Assembly: GCA_021805775.1 (NCBI GenBank)
Contig: JAJZED010000007.1
Span: 1-64,000 of the forward strand
Length of the DNA stretch: 64,000 nt
Source of the DNA: a bacterium
GTDB taxonomy: Bacteria > Vulcanimicrobiota > Vulcanimicrobiia > Vulcanimicrobiales > Vulcanimicrobiaceae
Reading direction: 5' to 3'
This document shows positions 36,729 through 44,164 of the stretch, in pieces (within the stretch, counting starts at the first letter, position 1; every line of letters begins with the position of its first letter). The notes beneath the pieces were generated by a model. That model did not search any database and was not told the origin of the DNA. It saw only the letters and a list, made by a program, of their open reading frames with translations. The position numbers were made by a program, and so were the translations under genes.

Positions 36729-36888
36729 TGGGGTGCCCGCGTATCTGCATTAAACGTGCGGTGTTCCTCGTAATCGGCCACCGCCTCGTCCTTTCGATCG
36801 TAGATTGGTTGTACAAATTCAATCTTTCGAATCGACTCAGCGACCACCTCGGCCGCCGCTCGTTCAAAGTTGCAGGGAGTTTATCCTA

Positions 36889-37482
36889 ATGAAAAAAACT
36901 CGTGTTGGGGCAGCGAAACATTTGTGTATGTTTTTCGTTACACTCATGTGCATTACTTCGTGCGCGAACGCGTCGCAAGGAAAACGACCGGCACAACGAT
37001 CGGTTCTCGAAAACGATGTTACCCCCAACGGCGTTCATTGCACGACGTATGTTAACGTAACTCCCGGCTTTAGCTGCTACGAACGCGACCCTGGCTGGCC
37101 GGGCGTACGGTGCAGCGGCTACTTCGGTCCTAATGCGGAGAAAATGAAGAGACGGCTGTTTGGCCAATACGCTTTGCCGCCGAAAAATTATAGTATTCGT
37201 GAAATCGGTAAGCGCCACGTTCCGATTTTAACGCCCGCGCAGGAAGCAATTGTTCATATCTTGCTTAAGAGAACCGGCAGCAAAAACTTACGGTTTGTGT
37301 TTTTATCATTGAAAAGATCGCGAACGAAGCGATTTATCGTTTTTGACGCAATAAATGGACCATGCAGTGCCAGCGTCGGCCTATATGGCGTCTTAAACAT
37401 GGTATACAAGTCACGATATGCATATTACGAAAACGGGGAAGATCCGTACGGACTTCATTACGCATCAAACAAAATGCCGTAA
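36889..37482 (+). CDS. Predicted lipoprotein, member 1 of a local paralogous family
   Basis: 197 residues. Signal segment with lipobox CITSC near residue 25. The core matches the proteins at 41975-42580 and 43435-44058: (D/E)IG(K/R)xx(V/I)P, then a spacer, (I/L)(V/L)H-I, LRFVFLS, FIVFDA--GPC and a YGVLN block. This copy has an extra basic insert (KRSRTK) and lacks the PRPW(M/I)PH end of the others. Base composition is visibly more AT-rich than core genes here. Function unknown; I know of no named family. Confidence 0.65.
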   Translation: MKKTRVGAAKHLCMFFVTLMCITSCANASQGKRPAQRSVLENDVTPNGVHCTTYVNVTPGFSCYERDPGWPGVRCSGYFGPNAEKMKRRLFGQYALPPKNYSIREIGKRHVPILTPAQEAIVHILLKRTGSKNLRFVFLSLKRSRTKRFIVFDAINGPCSASVGLYGVLNMVYKSRYAYYENGEDPYGLHYASNKMP

Positions 37483-37727
37483 AGTTTCCACTACGTTGTA
37501 ATCGTACGTTGAAGACCGCCTCGACATCGAACGGGCAAGGTTTTTGCGACAAGCCGATCGATTTCTCCTCGACGCTTGGGGCGCGACGTCGACAGGCACG
37601 ATCGTGCGATAATGTAGAGTTCTTGCCGTGGTGTCCGGCTCGGTTCCGCGGGCAACCTACCGCGACCACAGATACCTACCCGCGCGATTCTTGACGGGAA
37701 GACCTTCTTGATATCGGCCTGAGTTTC

Positions 37728-38675
37728 TTAGCGATAGGGAGTAAAGTCGGACGCCGGAAGTCTTTTTGGAAACCCAATGTAGGTAATAACGAATGTATAC
37801 GCCCCACCTTCATGAAGCACCAAGAAATGTCCACTCGCGGTGACTGTGCCGCCAGTTAGCAGCCAGTATGGGCCAACCGGTCCGAAGGTAAAAGTCGCCG
37901 ACCCTCCACCACCCTCAATCAATCCGCGTTGCCCACCACCAAAGGTAATTGCATGTATACGATGATTTCGAACGCCAACGTAGATATCCGTAATAGGGTA
38001 TTTCGAGGGGTCCCCCAACGCGGTCAGTTTGAGATGATATACAGGAATGCCGCGGCGATCGTTAATTCCGATATCTTGGATGCGATAGTGAACGTTTACG
38101 TAGGCAGTTACGGTGGCTATTGTAGTAAAGGGTGAACGCTTGGGTATGGCTCCAACTCGGGCTTCGTCTGCTGGAGAGGAAGAAATTCTTGGCGTTATTC
38201 GAGGCGATCGTTGCGCCACGTTGTTATTAGCTTTTCGGACGGCGGCCCACGTTGCCCCATACGGGAATGGTCGACAACTGAATCCGTCGCGAGAGGCGGG
38301 GGCGACCGTTCCTGTATTGAGTTTCACTGCCTTGACGAGCGCGGCCCCATCCGACGAGCGAAACATAACAGGGTATATGAAGGATACGTTCTGATTCGGC
38401 TCGAGAGTTGGTGTAACGACGGTCGGTTCGATGCCAGGGTTTTCGCACGATATTTGCAACCACAGACCGTGAATATCGAATCGAATATCGTAATTTGCAA
38501 AAGCGGGCTGTGGGACTTGTTTCATCGTCGAAATCAACCAAGAATAGACCGCTTGCCCGCGAGGACGTATTTTCCCCTGCGCGTACACGATGTTTACGTT
38601 CGAAAAAACGAAAATTAGGGAGAACGAAACGATCAAATAAAATGATTTGGTTTTATTAATCAAGAGAAGTTCCAA
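37728..38675 (-). CDS. Exported protein of unknown function
   Basis: About 315 residues; the start is uncertain (TTG at 38675, or TTG four codons later) because no ATG precedes the signal peptide LIVSFSLIFVFSNVNIVYAQ. The mature part is beta-rich, with a Gly-rich loop (GLIEGGGGSATFTFGP). It contains a VHYRIQDIG-like strand, but I cannot link it to the lipoprotein family nearby. AT-rich compared with core genes, suggesting recent transfer. The flanking stretch 37483-37727 shows nothing recognisable. Confidence 0.55.
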   Translation of the reverse strand: MELLLINKTKSFYLIVSFSLIFVFSNVNIVYAQGKIRPRGQAVYSWLISTMKQVPQPAFANYDIRFDIHGLWLQISCENPGIEPTVVTPTLEPNQNVSFIYPVMFRSSDGAALVKAVKLNTGTVAPASRDGFSCRPFPYGATWAAVRKANNNVAQRSPRITPRISSSPADEARVGAIPKRSPFTTIATVTAYVNVHYRIQDIGINDRRGIPVYHLKLTALGDPSKYPITDIYVGVRNHRIHAITFGGGQRGLIEGGGGSATFTFGPVGPYWLLTGGTVTASGHFLVLHEGGAYTFVITYIGFPKRLPASDFTPYR

Positions 38676-38914
38676 TTCTATTGCGAGACCGAGCGGACTT
38701 TATTAGGCCAATCCGATGCTTATGCGATCTTTTTTTGGGTCCGGCGCATGGCACACAAACTTAGACCTTCCACTTCAGTCGCTCAAAAGACATTTCCCTC
38801 TCGCATAATTACAAAGTGTAGGCGCGCCTTCGGTAGTTCGTGGCTCCGGGCGGAGCGACGCGGAACGCTACGGTTCAATTCACGGCCGCAATATCTGGAG
38901 CATGCACGATTTGG

Positions 38915-38949
38915 CTGGGGACGAGTTCGGTATAGGCCTTCGTCCCCAG
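38915..38949 (-). other. 10-bp hairpin in a 335-bp gene-free stretch
   Basis: CTGGGGACGA pairs perfectly with TCGTCCCCAG across a 15-nt loop. It lies about 60 bp after the stop of the carbonic anhydrase gene on the minus strand and could end that transcript, though no T run follows. The rest of 38676-39010 shows no convincing gene. Confidence 0.55.
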
Positions 38950-39010
38950 GAACACTCATGCATATTCTAGCAGCGCTTCGATTCGTCGATCGTAAAGTGC
39001 GTTGGCTTCA

Positions 39011-39730
39011 TTACAACAACGTAACTTTTCCGCTCGCGAGATCGTAGAGCGCGCCGACGACGCGAAGTTTTCCGCTACGCACCGCATCGGCGACGATCGC
39101 CGAACGGTGCGGTAGGGCGGCGACGTTCTCGCGCACGTTCTGTACGATTGCATCGTGCAGCCAGTCTCCGGCGTGCCCTTTGCTCGCTCTAGCAGCGGGT
39201 TCGATCGCGCGCACGAGACCGGCGATATGTCCCGGCGGCATCGCGCCGCTCTTCACGTTGTCGACCGCCGCTTTGACTGCGCCGCACTCCGAATGCCCCA
39301 TCACCAAGACGAGCGTCGATTTGAGAACGGCGACCGAGTATTCAATCGAGCCGATGCCGTTGTCGTCGAGAAAATTTCCCGCAATGCGCACGCCGAAAAT
39401 ATTACCCGGTTCTTCATCGAAGATCGTTTCGACCGGAACCCTCGAATCCGAGCACGAGAGCACGATTGCGTACGGGCTCTGACCGTCGGCGAGCGCTGCG
39501 CGCCGCTGGGTGAGCGGCGGACAGGTGGGGTGACCGGCGATGAAGCGCGCGTTCCCCGCCATCAACCGTGCGAGCCCGGCCTTCGCATCGGCGGCCATCG
39601 GGGGCGGCGCGGTGCCGGCGGCCTCGGCGATTCCGGTGATGCTCGGTAGCGCGAGCGCACCGGCGGCGATTCCGAGCCCGGCGCGTGCGAGAAACGAGTG
39701 GCGGTCGCAACGATGGGATTCGCAGTCCAC
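39011..39730 (-). CDS. Exported beta-class carbonic anhydrase
   Basis: 239 residues. The N-terminus (DRHSFLARAGLGIAAGALALP) looks like a Tat-type signal with a weakened twin-arginine motif. The catalytic domain has the zinc ligands of the beta class: Cys in VLSCSDSRVP, and His and Cys in GHSECGAVKAA, with the Asp-Arg dyad in CSDSR. Interconverts CO2 and bicarbonate, probably in the periplasm. It follows rplT on the same strand but is separated from it by a terminator. Confidence 0.9.
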   Translation of the reverse strand: MDCESHRCDRHSFLARAGLGIAAGALALPSITGIAEAAGTAPPPMAADAKAGLARLMAGNARFIAGHPTCPPLTQRRAALADGQSPYAIVLSCSDSRVPVETIFDEEPGNIFGVRIAGNFLDDNGIGSIEYSVAVLKSTLVLVMGHSECGAVKAAVDNVKSGAMPPGHIAGLVRAIEPAARASKGHAGDWLHDAIVQNVRENVAALPHRSAIVADAVRSGKLRVVGALYDLASGKVTLL

Positions 39731-39774
39731 AGTGACCCCCTTTGGGAAGCGGCGTTCTGCGGCTGATTAGTGAA

Positions 39775-39812
39775 AGAAAAAGCCCCACCTGCAGGACGTG
39801 CGGGCGGGGCTT
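39775..39812 (-). terminator. Terminator after rplT
   Basis: On the minus strand a 10-bp stem (AAGCCCCGCC with GGTGGGGCTT, one wobble) closes a 13-nt loop and is followed by TTTCTTTC. It ends the infC-rpmI-rplT transcript just before the carbonic anhydrase gene. Confidence 0.85.
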
Positions 39813-39832
39813 GGAGAGCCGTCGATCGAGGC

Positions 39833-40192
39833 TTAAGCGCGAACCGCTTTTTTGGCGACCGCGAGCAGCGAGCCGAATGCCGCGCTGTCGTTGACGGCGA
39901 GATCGGCCAGCGCCTTGCGATTGAGCGCGACGCCCGACTTCTTCAAGCCGTTCATCAGCATCGAATAGCTCATGCCTTCGCGGCGAGCCGCCGCATTGAT
40001 GCGGCTGATCCACAGCGAGCGAAAATCGCGTTTGCGGACGCGACGGTCGCGGAAGGCGTAGGCAAGGGAGTGGAGCAGCGCTTCGTTCGCAACGCGATAG
40101 TTGCGACGACGCGCGGCGCGGAAGCCCTTGACGAGCTTCATAACCTTGCGGCGATGTTTGAGGCCGTGAACGCCGCGTTTGATGCGTGCCAT
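39833..40192 (-). CDS. rplT: Ribosomal protein bL20
   Basis: 119 residues, full length. Starts MARIKRGVHGLKHRRKVMKL and has the conserved GFRAARRRNYRVANEALLHS and RRVRKRDFRSLWISRINAAAR segments. Needed for early 50S assembly; in several bacteria it also represses its own operon. Third gene of infC-rpmI-rplT, 15 nt after rpmI. Confidence 0.98.
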   Translation of the reverse strand: MARIKRGVHGLKHRRKVMKLVKGFRAARRRNYRVANEALLHSLAYAFRDRRVRKRDFRSLWISRINAAARREGMSYSMLMNGLKKSGVALNRKALADLAVNDSAAFGSLLAVAKKAVRA

Positions 40193-40207
40193 GTGTGAAG
40201 AGCCTCC

Positions 40208-40414
40208 TTACACCAAATAGGGGATCGTCGGCGCTAGGCGTTTGAGATCGCCCTTAAACGTCGGTTGATCCTTGCGGAAGTTACGTTTGCGCTTACGCGT
40301 CTTTTTCGAAAGGATGTGCCCGCAACCGCTAAACTGGTGTCGGTGCATCACTTTCCCGGTCCCGGTTATCTTTACTCGTTTCGCCGTTCCGCGGTGGGTT
40401 CGAATCTTTGGCAT
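40208..40414 (-). CDS. rpmI: Ribosomal protein bL35
   Basis: 68 residues: MPKIRTHRGTAKRVKITGTG, then RKRNFRKDQP and the C-terminal RLAPTIPYL. It carries a His/Cys patch (HRHQFSGCGHIL). A 50S subunit protein. Its first 86 bases overlap the 3' end of infC in another frame, so translation of the two is probably coupled. Confidence 0.97.
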   Translation of the reverse strand: MPKIRTHRGTAKRVKITGTGKVMHRHQFSGCGHILSKKTRKRKRNFRKDQPTFKGDLKRLAPTIPYLV

Positions 40415-41024
40415 GATCGGTAGACTCCTTGGGTTGCTCAGCGTCTGCAGTCGGTGCCGGGGGTTGGGCGCGTTCGTGCTCCTTCATCGAGGAGTACTTG
40501 GGCGGTCCCGTCGGCGTCGCGCGCGGCGCTAAAATCATAAACATATTTCGGCCTTCGAGTTTTGGTTCGCGTTCGAGGAGCGCGAGAGGCATCATATCCT
40601 CCACCATGCGATCGAGCAAACGTTTTCCAAAGCCCTGATACGTAATTTCCCGGCCACGGAACATGATCGTTACTTTTATTTTGCTTCCATCGAGCAAGAG
40701 GCGTTCGGCCATACGGGCCTTGGTCTCGTAATCGTGCTGCTCGATCTTCGGGCGCAGCTTCACTTCGCGTAGATCGACGTGGCGCTGCTTCTTGCGGGCA
40801 TCTTTGTCTTTTTTCGCTTGTTCGTATTTGAGCCGCCCGAAATCGCCGATCTTGCAGACCGGAGGCTGCGCGTTTGGCGAAATCTCGATAAGATCGAGCC
40901 CAGCGGTCCGCGCTCGCGAGAGCGCTTCCTCCGTCGGCATGACGCCGAGCTGCTCGCCGTTGTCATCGATGACGCGGACGGATCGAATGCGGATTTGTTC
41001 GTTGACGCGTAGCGGTCGTGCTAT
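40329..41024 (-). CDS. infC: Translation initiation factor IF-3, probable AUA start
   Basis: 231 residues if started at ATA 41022-41024. From there the conserved IF-3 N-terminus follows (RPLRVNEQIRIRSVRVIDDN, GEQLGVMPTEEALSRA), and AGGAG lies 7 nt upstream. No ATG, GTG or TTG exists in frame before residue 29, which would delete conserved sequence. A non-AUG start is the known basis of IF-3 autoregulation. The C-terminal domain is complete (VKLRPKIEQHDYETK, VTIMFRGREITY). It ends in an unusual about 50-residue hydrophilic tail (KEHERAQPPAPTADAEQPK onward) that overlaps rpmI. Confidence 0.93.
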   Translation of the reverse strand: MARPLRVNEQIRIRSVRVIDDNGEQLGVMPTEEALSRARTAGLDLIEISPNAQPPVCKIGDFGRLKYEQAKKDKDARKKQRHVDLREVKLRPKIEQHDYETKARMAERLLLDGSKIKVTIMFRGREITYQGFGKRLLDRMVEDMMPLALLEREPKLEGRNMFMILAPRATPTGPPKYSSMKEHERAQPPAPTADAEQPKESTDHAKDSNPPRNGETSKDNRDRESDAPTPV

Positions 41025-41041
41025 GGCGATACTCCTAGTCG

Positions 41042-41101
41042 AAAAAAACGAAGAAAGGCCGCCGCAGCGACCTCACATCAATGGAACCTACCGTCGGTTC
41101 C
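41042..41101 (-). promoter_or_regulatory. infC leader with two hairpins, one terminator-like
   Basis: Reading the minus strand, GGAACC-7 nt-GGTTCC (41101-41083) is followed by GGTCGC-TGCG-GCGGCC (41072-41057) and a T-rich run with seven Ts (41048-41042). The T run ends 18 nt before the AUA start. The second hairpin resembles an intrinsic terminator. Leaders before infC-rpmI-rplT are often controlled by L20 attenuation or by IF-3; inference only here. Confidence 0.7.
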
Positions 41102-41229
41102 TTTACGTGAAGACCGGATCGCCCGCAGGCATCCGGTGAGCGCCCCCTTCCGAGGGTGCTGCTTCGGCTCGGAGAGGATAGCACGGCGGGGGGGCGCCAT
41201 GCAAGCGGGCGGGGCCGGAGCCCGATCCG

Positions 41230-41481
41230 CTAGCGGTAATAGGCCTGCTCCAGGCGGTCGAGCCGGCCGTCGACGGTGAGGCGCCAACGCTGGAGCCCCG
41301 CGACCTCCCCGGAGACCGAGGTGAGCTGGGTTTCGACGCGATCGAGCCGACCTTCGACGCGATCGAGCCGGCTTTCGACGCGATCGAGCCGGCTTTCGAC
41401 CATGGCGAAGCCATTGGTGACCGCCCCGTGCAGATCGAGCACGGCGGTCATGATCTCGCGGGGGCTCGGTTCGGCGTCCAT
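41230..41481 (-). CDS. Small coiled-coil protein with heptad repeats
   Basis: 83 residues starting MDAEPSPREIMTAVLDLHGA. The middle is three tandem copies of (E)SRLDRV or GRLDRV, a 7-residue, 21-bp repeat, in a continuous heptad pattern, then VETQLTSVSGEVAGLQRW and a DGRLDRLEQ end. Likely an oligomerising coiled coil; no catalytic domain. Such DUF-like repeats occur widely, and this one may be a real gene or a repeat-driven frame. Confidence 0.55.
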   Translation of the reverse strand: MDAEPSPREIMTAVLDLHGAVTNGFAMVESRLDRVESRLDRVEGRLDRVETQLTSVSGEVAGLQRWRLTVDGRLDRLEQAYYR

Positions 41482-41671
41482 GGTGGAAGAGTAGCGTACG
41501 GCGATTGCCGGAGGTTTTCCTCGGCGTTGCCGGAGGATCTCGGGAACGGAGCTCACCCCGATCCTCACACGATGGATGCGCTCGACGCGGGGATCGGCGG
41601 TCGCTTCGGCGACGCGCGCGTGGTGCGAGAAACGTCCGCCGCATCGTCAACGTCGCGGGAAGGACGGTCGT

Positions 41672-42001
41672 ACTTTCGTTTATTCGGCCAACGACGTGGC
41701 CATCGTGTTGCCGGGAAATATCGGCGCGGAACTCTCCGATGCAGGGGATTTCTTTCGCGATGCCCTGCGCGAATTGAAGCGCTCGCTCGCGACCTTCTTC
41801 GTCCTCAATCGCTCCGTCGATTCAGTCAATCTGCTACGCGTCTTCATCGAAGAGTTTCCCGAGGCCGGGAAGCTGATCGCGGTGCGAAACCGCTTCTTCG
41901 GCGATGCGGATCGCTTCACACGATGGAACGAATCGAAAACCCGGCAAGCATTCCTCAACGGCGGACGTAGGATCTCATTGTGGAGAATTGTTGTCTTGTG
42001 A
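41672..42001 (+). pseudogene. Fragment of a ParA/MinD-like ATPase
   Basis: The frame reads DVAIVLPGNIGAELSDAGDF, then FFVLNRSVDSVNLLRVFIEEFP, IAVRNRFFGDADRFTRWNES and KTRQAFLNGGRRISL. This pattern recalls the C-terminal half of plasmid-type ParA-like proteins, where the target-RNRFFG-x-x-x-x-F-x-W-x-x-S block is common. The Walker A half is missing and the frame runs into the convergent lipoprotein gene. Probably a degraded plasmid-derived fragment. Confidence 0.45.
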
Positions 42002-42580
42002 CCACGACGCGCCGTTCGGGTTTCCTCCGCCATGCGGCATCCATGGGCGAGGTTGATGGAAACACCCCCCTGGTCCGGCGAATATCTGGTTGCCCCGGGG
42101 CGTGTCTACATCGGTCGGCATGAAAACCTCGCCACACGAAGGTGCGTTAAGCACCGTATATGGTGTGCCGCCACATGGTCCGTAACCGGCATCGAAGACG
42201 ATGAACGTCGTGCCTCCTAAGTATGAAAAACGTAATGTACGTGAGCGGACATAGCGCATGATCTTGTGGAGTATCGATAGATTACGAGCATCGATGGTTG
42301 GGACGCCGGGTTTCCCGATGTCACTCGCTAAGTAACTTGGTTGACCAACGACGCCATTCCGGCTGCACGCAGCGCCTAATCCGGCGTGCACTATCAGGAT
42401 AGGGGCGTTGATGTTAGACTTTGTCGCGATCGCGGTTGGGGCAGCGGATATATGCGGCGCCGGCGCAGTGGACGCGGACGGCTTCGGCGACGCGGTTGAC
42501 GATCTCGCCTGACACCCAATGAGGCTAAACCCGAGCGCAAAAACCATAATCCGCCGTGCAGTTAAGTTAGCGAGAACCAA
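41975..42580 (-). CDS. Predicted lipoprotein, member 2 of the local family
   Basis: About 201 residues; the start is TTG 42580 with GGGGAG upstream, or ATG 42547. Lipobox FSLIGC. A Pro/Ala/Ser linker leads to the family core: GLGAACSRNG, SDIGKPGVP, ILHKIMRYVRSRTLRFSYL, FIVFDAGYGPCGG and YTVLNAPSC. A second conserved end, GGCFHQPRPWMPH, matches PGCWNVPRPWIPH of member 3. Four conserved Cys suggest disulphides. Its start overlaps the preceding gene by 14 bp. Function unknown. Confidence 0.7.
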   Translation of the reverse strand: MVLANLTARRIMVFALGFSLIGCQARSSTASPKPSASTAPAPHISAAPTAIATKSNINAPILIVHAGLGAACSRNGVVGQPSYLASDIGKPGVPTIDARNLSILHKIMRYVRSRTLRFSYLGGTTFIVFDAGYGPCGGTPYTVLNAPSCGEVFMPTDVDTPRGNQIFAGPGGCFHQPRPWMPHGGGNPNGASWSQDNNSPQ

Positions 42581-43136
42581 ATGTCGTTTCTCCCCAGGTT
42601 ACTTTCTTGCAAGAGGGTGGCCCGCATCTGAACCGGAGAAAGCCGACGCTTAACGTAATCCAGATTTCGCCGGCATGCGATCCCGCCAATCCTGCGAAAC
42701 GTTTCCCAATAACCTGCACGTCATATAATTTATAAAGCATTCCGTCGTTAGCATCATCGATGGTTGCTTCCCGCAATTTTCCCTGTTTATTTATGAGCAA
42801 AATAAGAGTACGAGCACTCGACATTGTCACCGGTCGAATGTAAAAACGAGTAACATATCCTATATCGGCCGTATTTTGGCCTATACCGCTTAGCAACACC
42901 AGCCCGGTATAATGCGATGAAAAAGAGAACGTTACTTGTTTTCCTGGATTAGGTTGCACCCTACGAGGCTGAATTGGTTGTACCGTTGATACTTCTCCAC
43001 GTGCGGGGTGAAGAATTGATGCGGTGATTCGTGAAATCGTGGAGCTGGGGGTAGGAACATGGCGGTTACAAGCGATTAACACCGTCACAATCAGTAACGA
43101 TAGGGTAAGTGGTTTCTCGGGAAACGTCATCTTCAC
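42567..43136 (-). CDS. Predicted lipoprotein, unrelated to the local family
   Basis: About 189 residues; GTG start (43134-43136) with AAGGA upstream. Signal segment and lipobox VLIAC. The mature part is beta-rich, including VTFSFSSHYTGLVLLSGIG and a Cys pair (RCGPPSCKK). No match to the family lipoproteins was found by eye. Visibly AT-rich. A perfect 19-bp hairpin lies just upstream of its ribosome binding site. Translation is likely coupled to member 2 downstream. Confidence 0.6.
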   Translation of the reverse strand: MKMTFPEKPLTLSLLIVTVLIACNRHVPTPSSTISRITASILHPARGEVSTVQPIQPRRVQPNPGKQVTFSFSSHYTGLVLLSGIGQNTADIGYVTRFYIRPVTMSSARTLILLINKQGKLREATIDDANDGMLYKLYDVQVIGKRFAGLAGSHAGEIWITLSVGFLRFRCGPPSCKKVTWGETTFGSR

Positions 43137-43151
43137 GGCAGGTCCTTTAGT

Positions 43152-43195
43152 AGCGTAATCTTGCGTTCACTGCTTGGTGAACGCAAGATTACGCT
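43152..43195. repeat. Perfect 19-bp inverted repeat
   Basis: AGCGTAATCTTGCGTTCAC (43152-43170) pairs without mismatch with 43177-43195 around a 6-nt loop TGCTTG. It lies between an IS3 OrfA fragment and the lipoprotein gene starting at 43136, about 5 nt before that gene's AAGGA. No T run follows. It may be a bidirectional hairpin, a transposon scar, or a 5' UTR control structure. Confidence 0.95.
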
Positions 43196-43223
43196 CAGCA
43201 TCGTTGTAAGACGGTTTGCCTGA

Positions 43224-43412
43224 CTATCGCTGCTTACGCCGGTTCGAGAGCAGCGATGAGTAAATGCGCTCGCGCCGACACTGCGCGGCCTTCTCGATGG
43301 CCGATGCGCCGTCGTAGGCATCGAGGATGCGCGCCTTTTCCGCGGCAGTAAAGCGGCGGCGAGTTGCCTTCGCCGACACCTTGGGGTTAGGGATTGTAGG
43401 ATTGGATTCCAT
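43224..43412 (-). pseudogene. IS3-type transposase OrfA, N-terminal fragment
   Basis: 62 codons: the start MESNPTIPNPKVSAK leads into RRRFTAAEKARILDAYDGAS and CRRERIYSSLLSNRRKQR, then a stop. This is the helix-turn-helix part of an IS3-family OrfA (IS407/ISL-like group) that normally continues for about 100 residues more. No OrfB follows. Inactive relic between two lipoprotein genes. Confidence 0.7.
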
Positions 43413-43434
43413 GACATAGAGGGTCGGGTCAGGG

Positions 43435-44058
43435 TCAAGCACTACCCGTAATTTGTCCCCCGGGGTTACCGGAAGGATAGTGTGACCAAGATCCCTTTCC
43501 ACGCCCACGATCATGCGGTATCCAGGGCCGAGGCACGTTCCAACAACCCGGAACGGCGTGAGGGGCCTTAAGGTCAAGCGGCGGTTGATAATACACATTA
43601 CATGACGCGGCATTCAAGACATAATAGCCAGATGGGCGTGGATTACACAAACCTGCCGATGCATCATAAACATAAAATTTTCCGCTGAGGAAAACAAACC
43701 GCAATGTTCGGGTATGCACATAGCGCATTATTCTATGCAACATGGATAGATCCGAAGGGCTTACCTTGGGGATGCCCGGCCTTCCAATATCGCTAACGGG
43801 AAAGCTTGCGGAGCTGGTGTGTCCGTTAAGATAACATGCGGTGCCTAACCCGATTTGCACCTCAACGGGCATTAGTGCCCCCTCGGGTTCGAAAATAGCC
43901 TCCGGCGGACGGAAAATCATCGTCTCGACTCGACCTACACGGTGCCCCGAGCCAGTAAGAGTACGAGTTATCTGCGTACGCGATCGTTGTCCGCTACATG
44001 CAAAAGTTATGATACACAACACGAGAAGAAAAAAAATCGGGGAGACTCGCCTAATCAC
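43435..44058 (-). CDS. Predicted lipoprotein, member 3 of the local family
   Basis: 207 residues. GTG start (44056-44058) chosen by GAGG 6 nt upstream and by a GTGA overlap with the upstream remnant; TTG two codons earlier is possible. Signal segment IFFLLVLCIITFAC. Core blocks: GLGTACYLNG, SDIGRPGIP, MLHRIMRYVHTRTLRFVFLSG, FYVYDASAGLC, YYVLNAASC and PGCWNVPRPWIPH. Nearest relative in the window is member 2. Function unknown. Confidence 0.7.
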   Translation of the reverse strand: MIRRVSPIFFLLVLCIITFACSGQRSRTQITRTLTGSGHRVGRVETMIFRPPEAIFEPEGALMPVEVQIGLGTACYLNGHTSSASFPVSDIGRPGIPKVSPSDLSMLHRIMRYVHTRTLRFVFLSGKFYVYDASAGLCNPRPSGYYVLNAASCNVYYQPPLDLKAPHAVPGCWNVPRPWIPHDRGRGKGSWSHYPSGNPGGQITGSA

Positions 44059-44133
44059 TTGCAACCTCGCCTTGGAGTGTGATCATAGACAATGAAATGC
44101 ATCGTTGGGGCGAGTGCCCACATGTATGAGAAC
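44055..44133 (-). pseudogene. 3' remnant of a fourth lipoprotein-family gene
   Basis: Immediately outside the left IS terminus the minus strand reads (Q)FSYMWALAPTMHFIVYDH and ends TPRRGCK. FSYM and HFIVYD line up with FSYL and TFIVFD of member 2. The TGA at 44055-44057 overlaps the GTG of member 3. The 5' part is absent; the IS interrupts it and its other half is not on the far side. Short, so the assignment is tentative. Confidence 0.5.
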
Positions 44134-44164
44134 TGGAGTGGCCTCGATTTCGTAGACACGAAGT

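Noticed and set aside
36729-36888. Frame continuing from the CPBP gene to the next lipoprotein
   Set aside because: Overlaps other frames, no motif and no ribosome binding site; the lipoprotein ATG has its own signal peptide.
38748-39047. 99-codon frame in the 38.7-39.0 kb gap
   Set aside because: Composition and lack of start signals or motifs make it noise.
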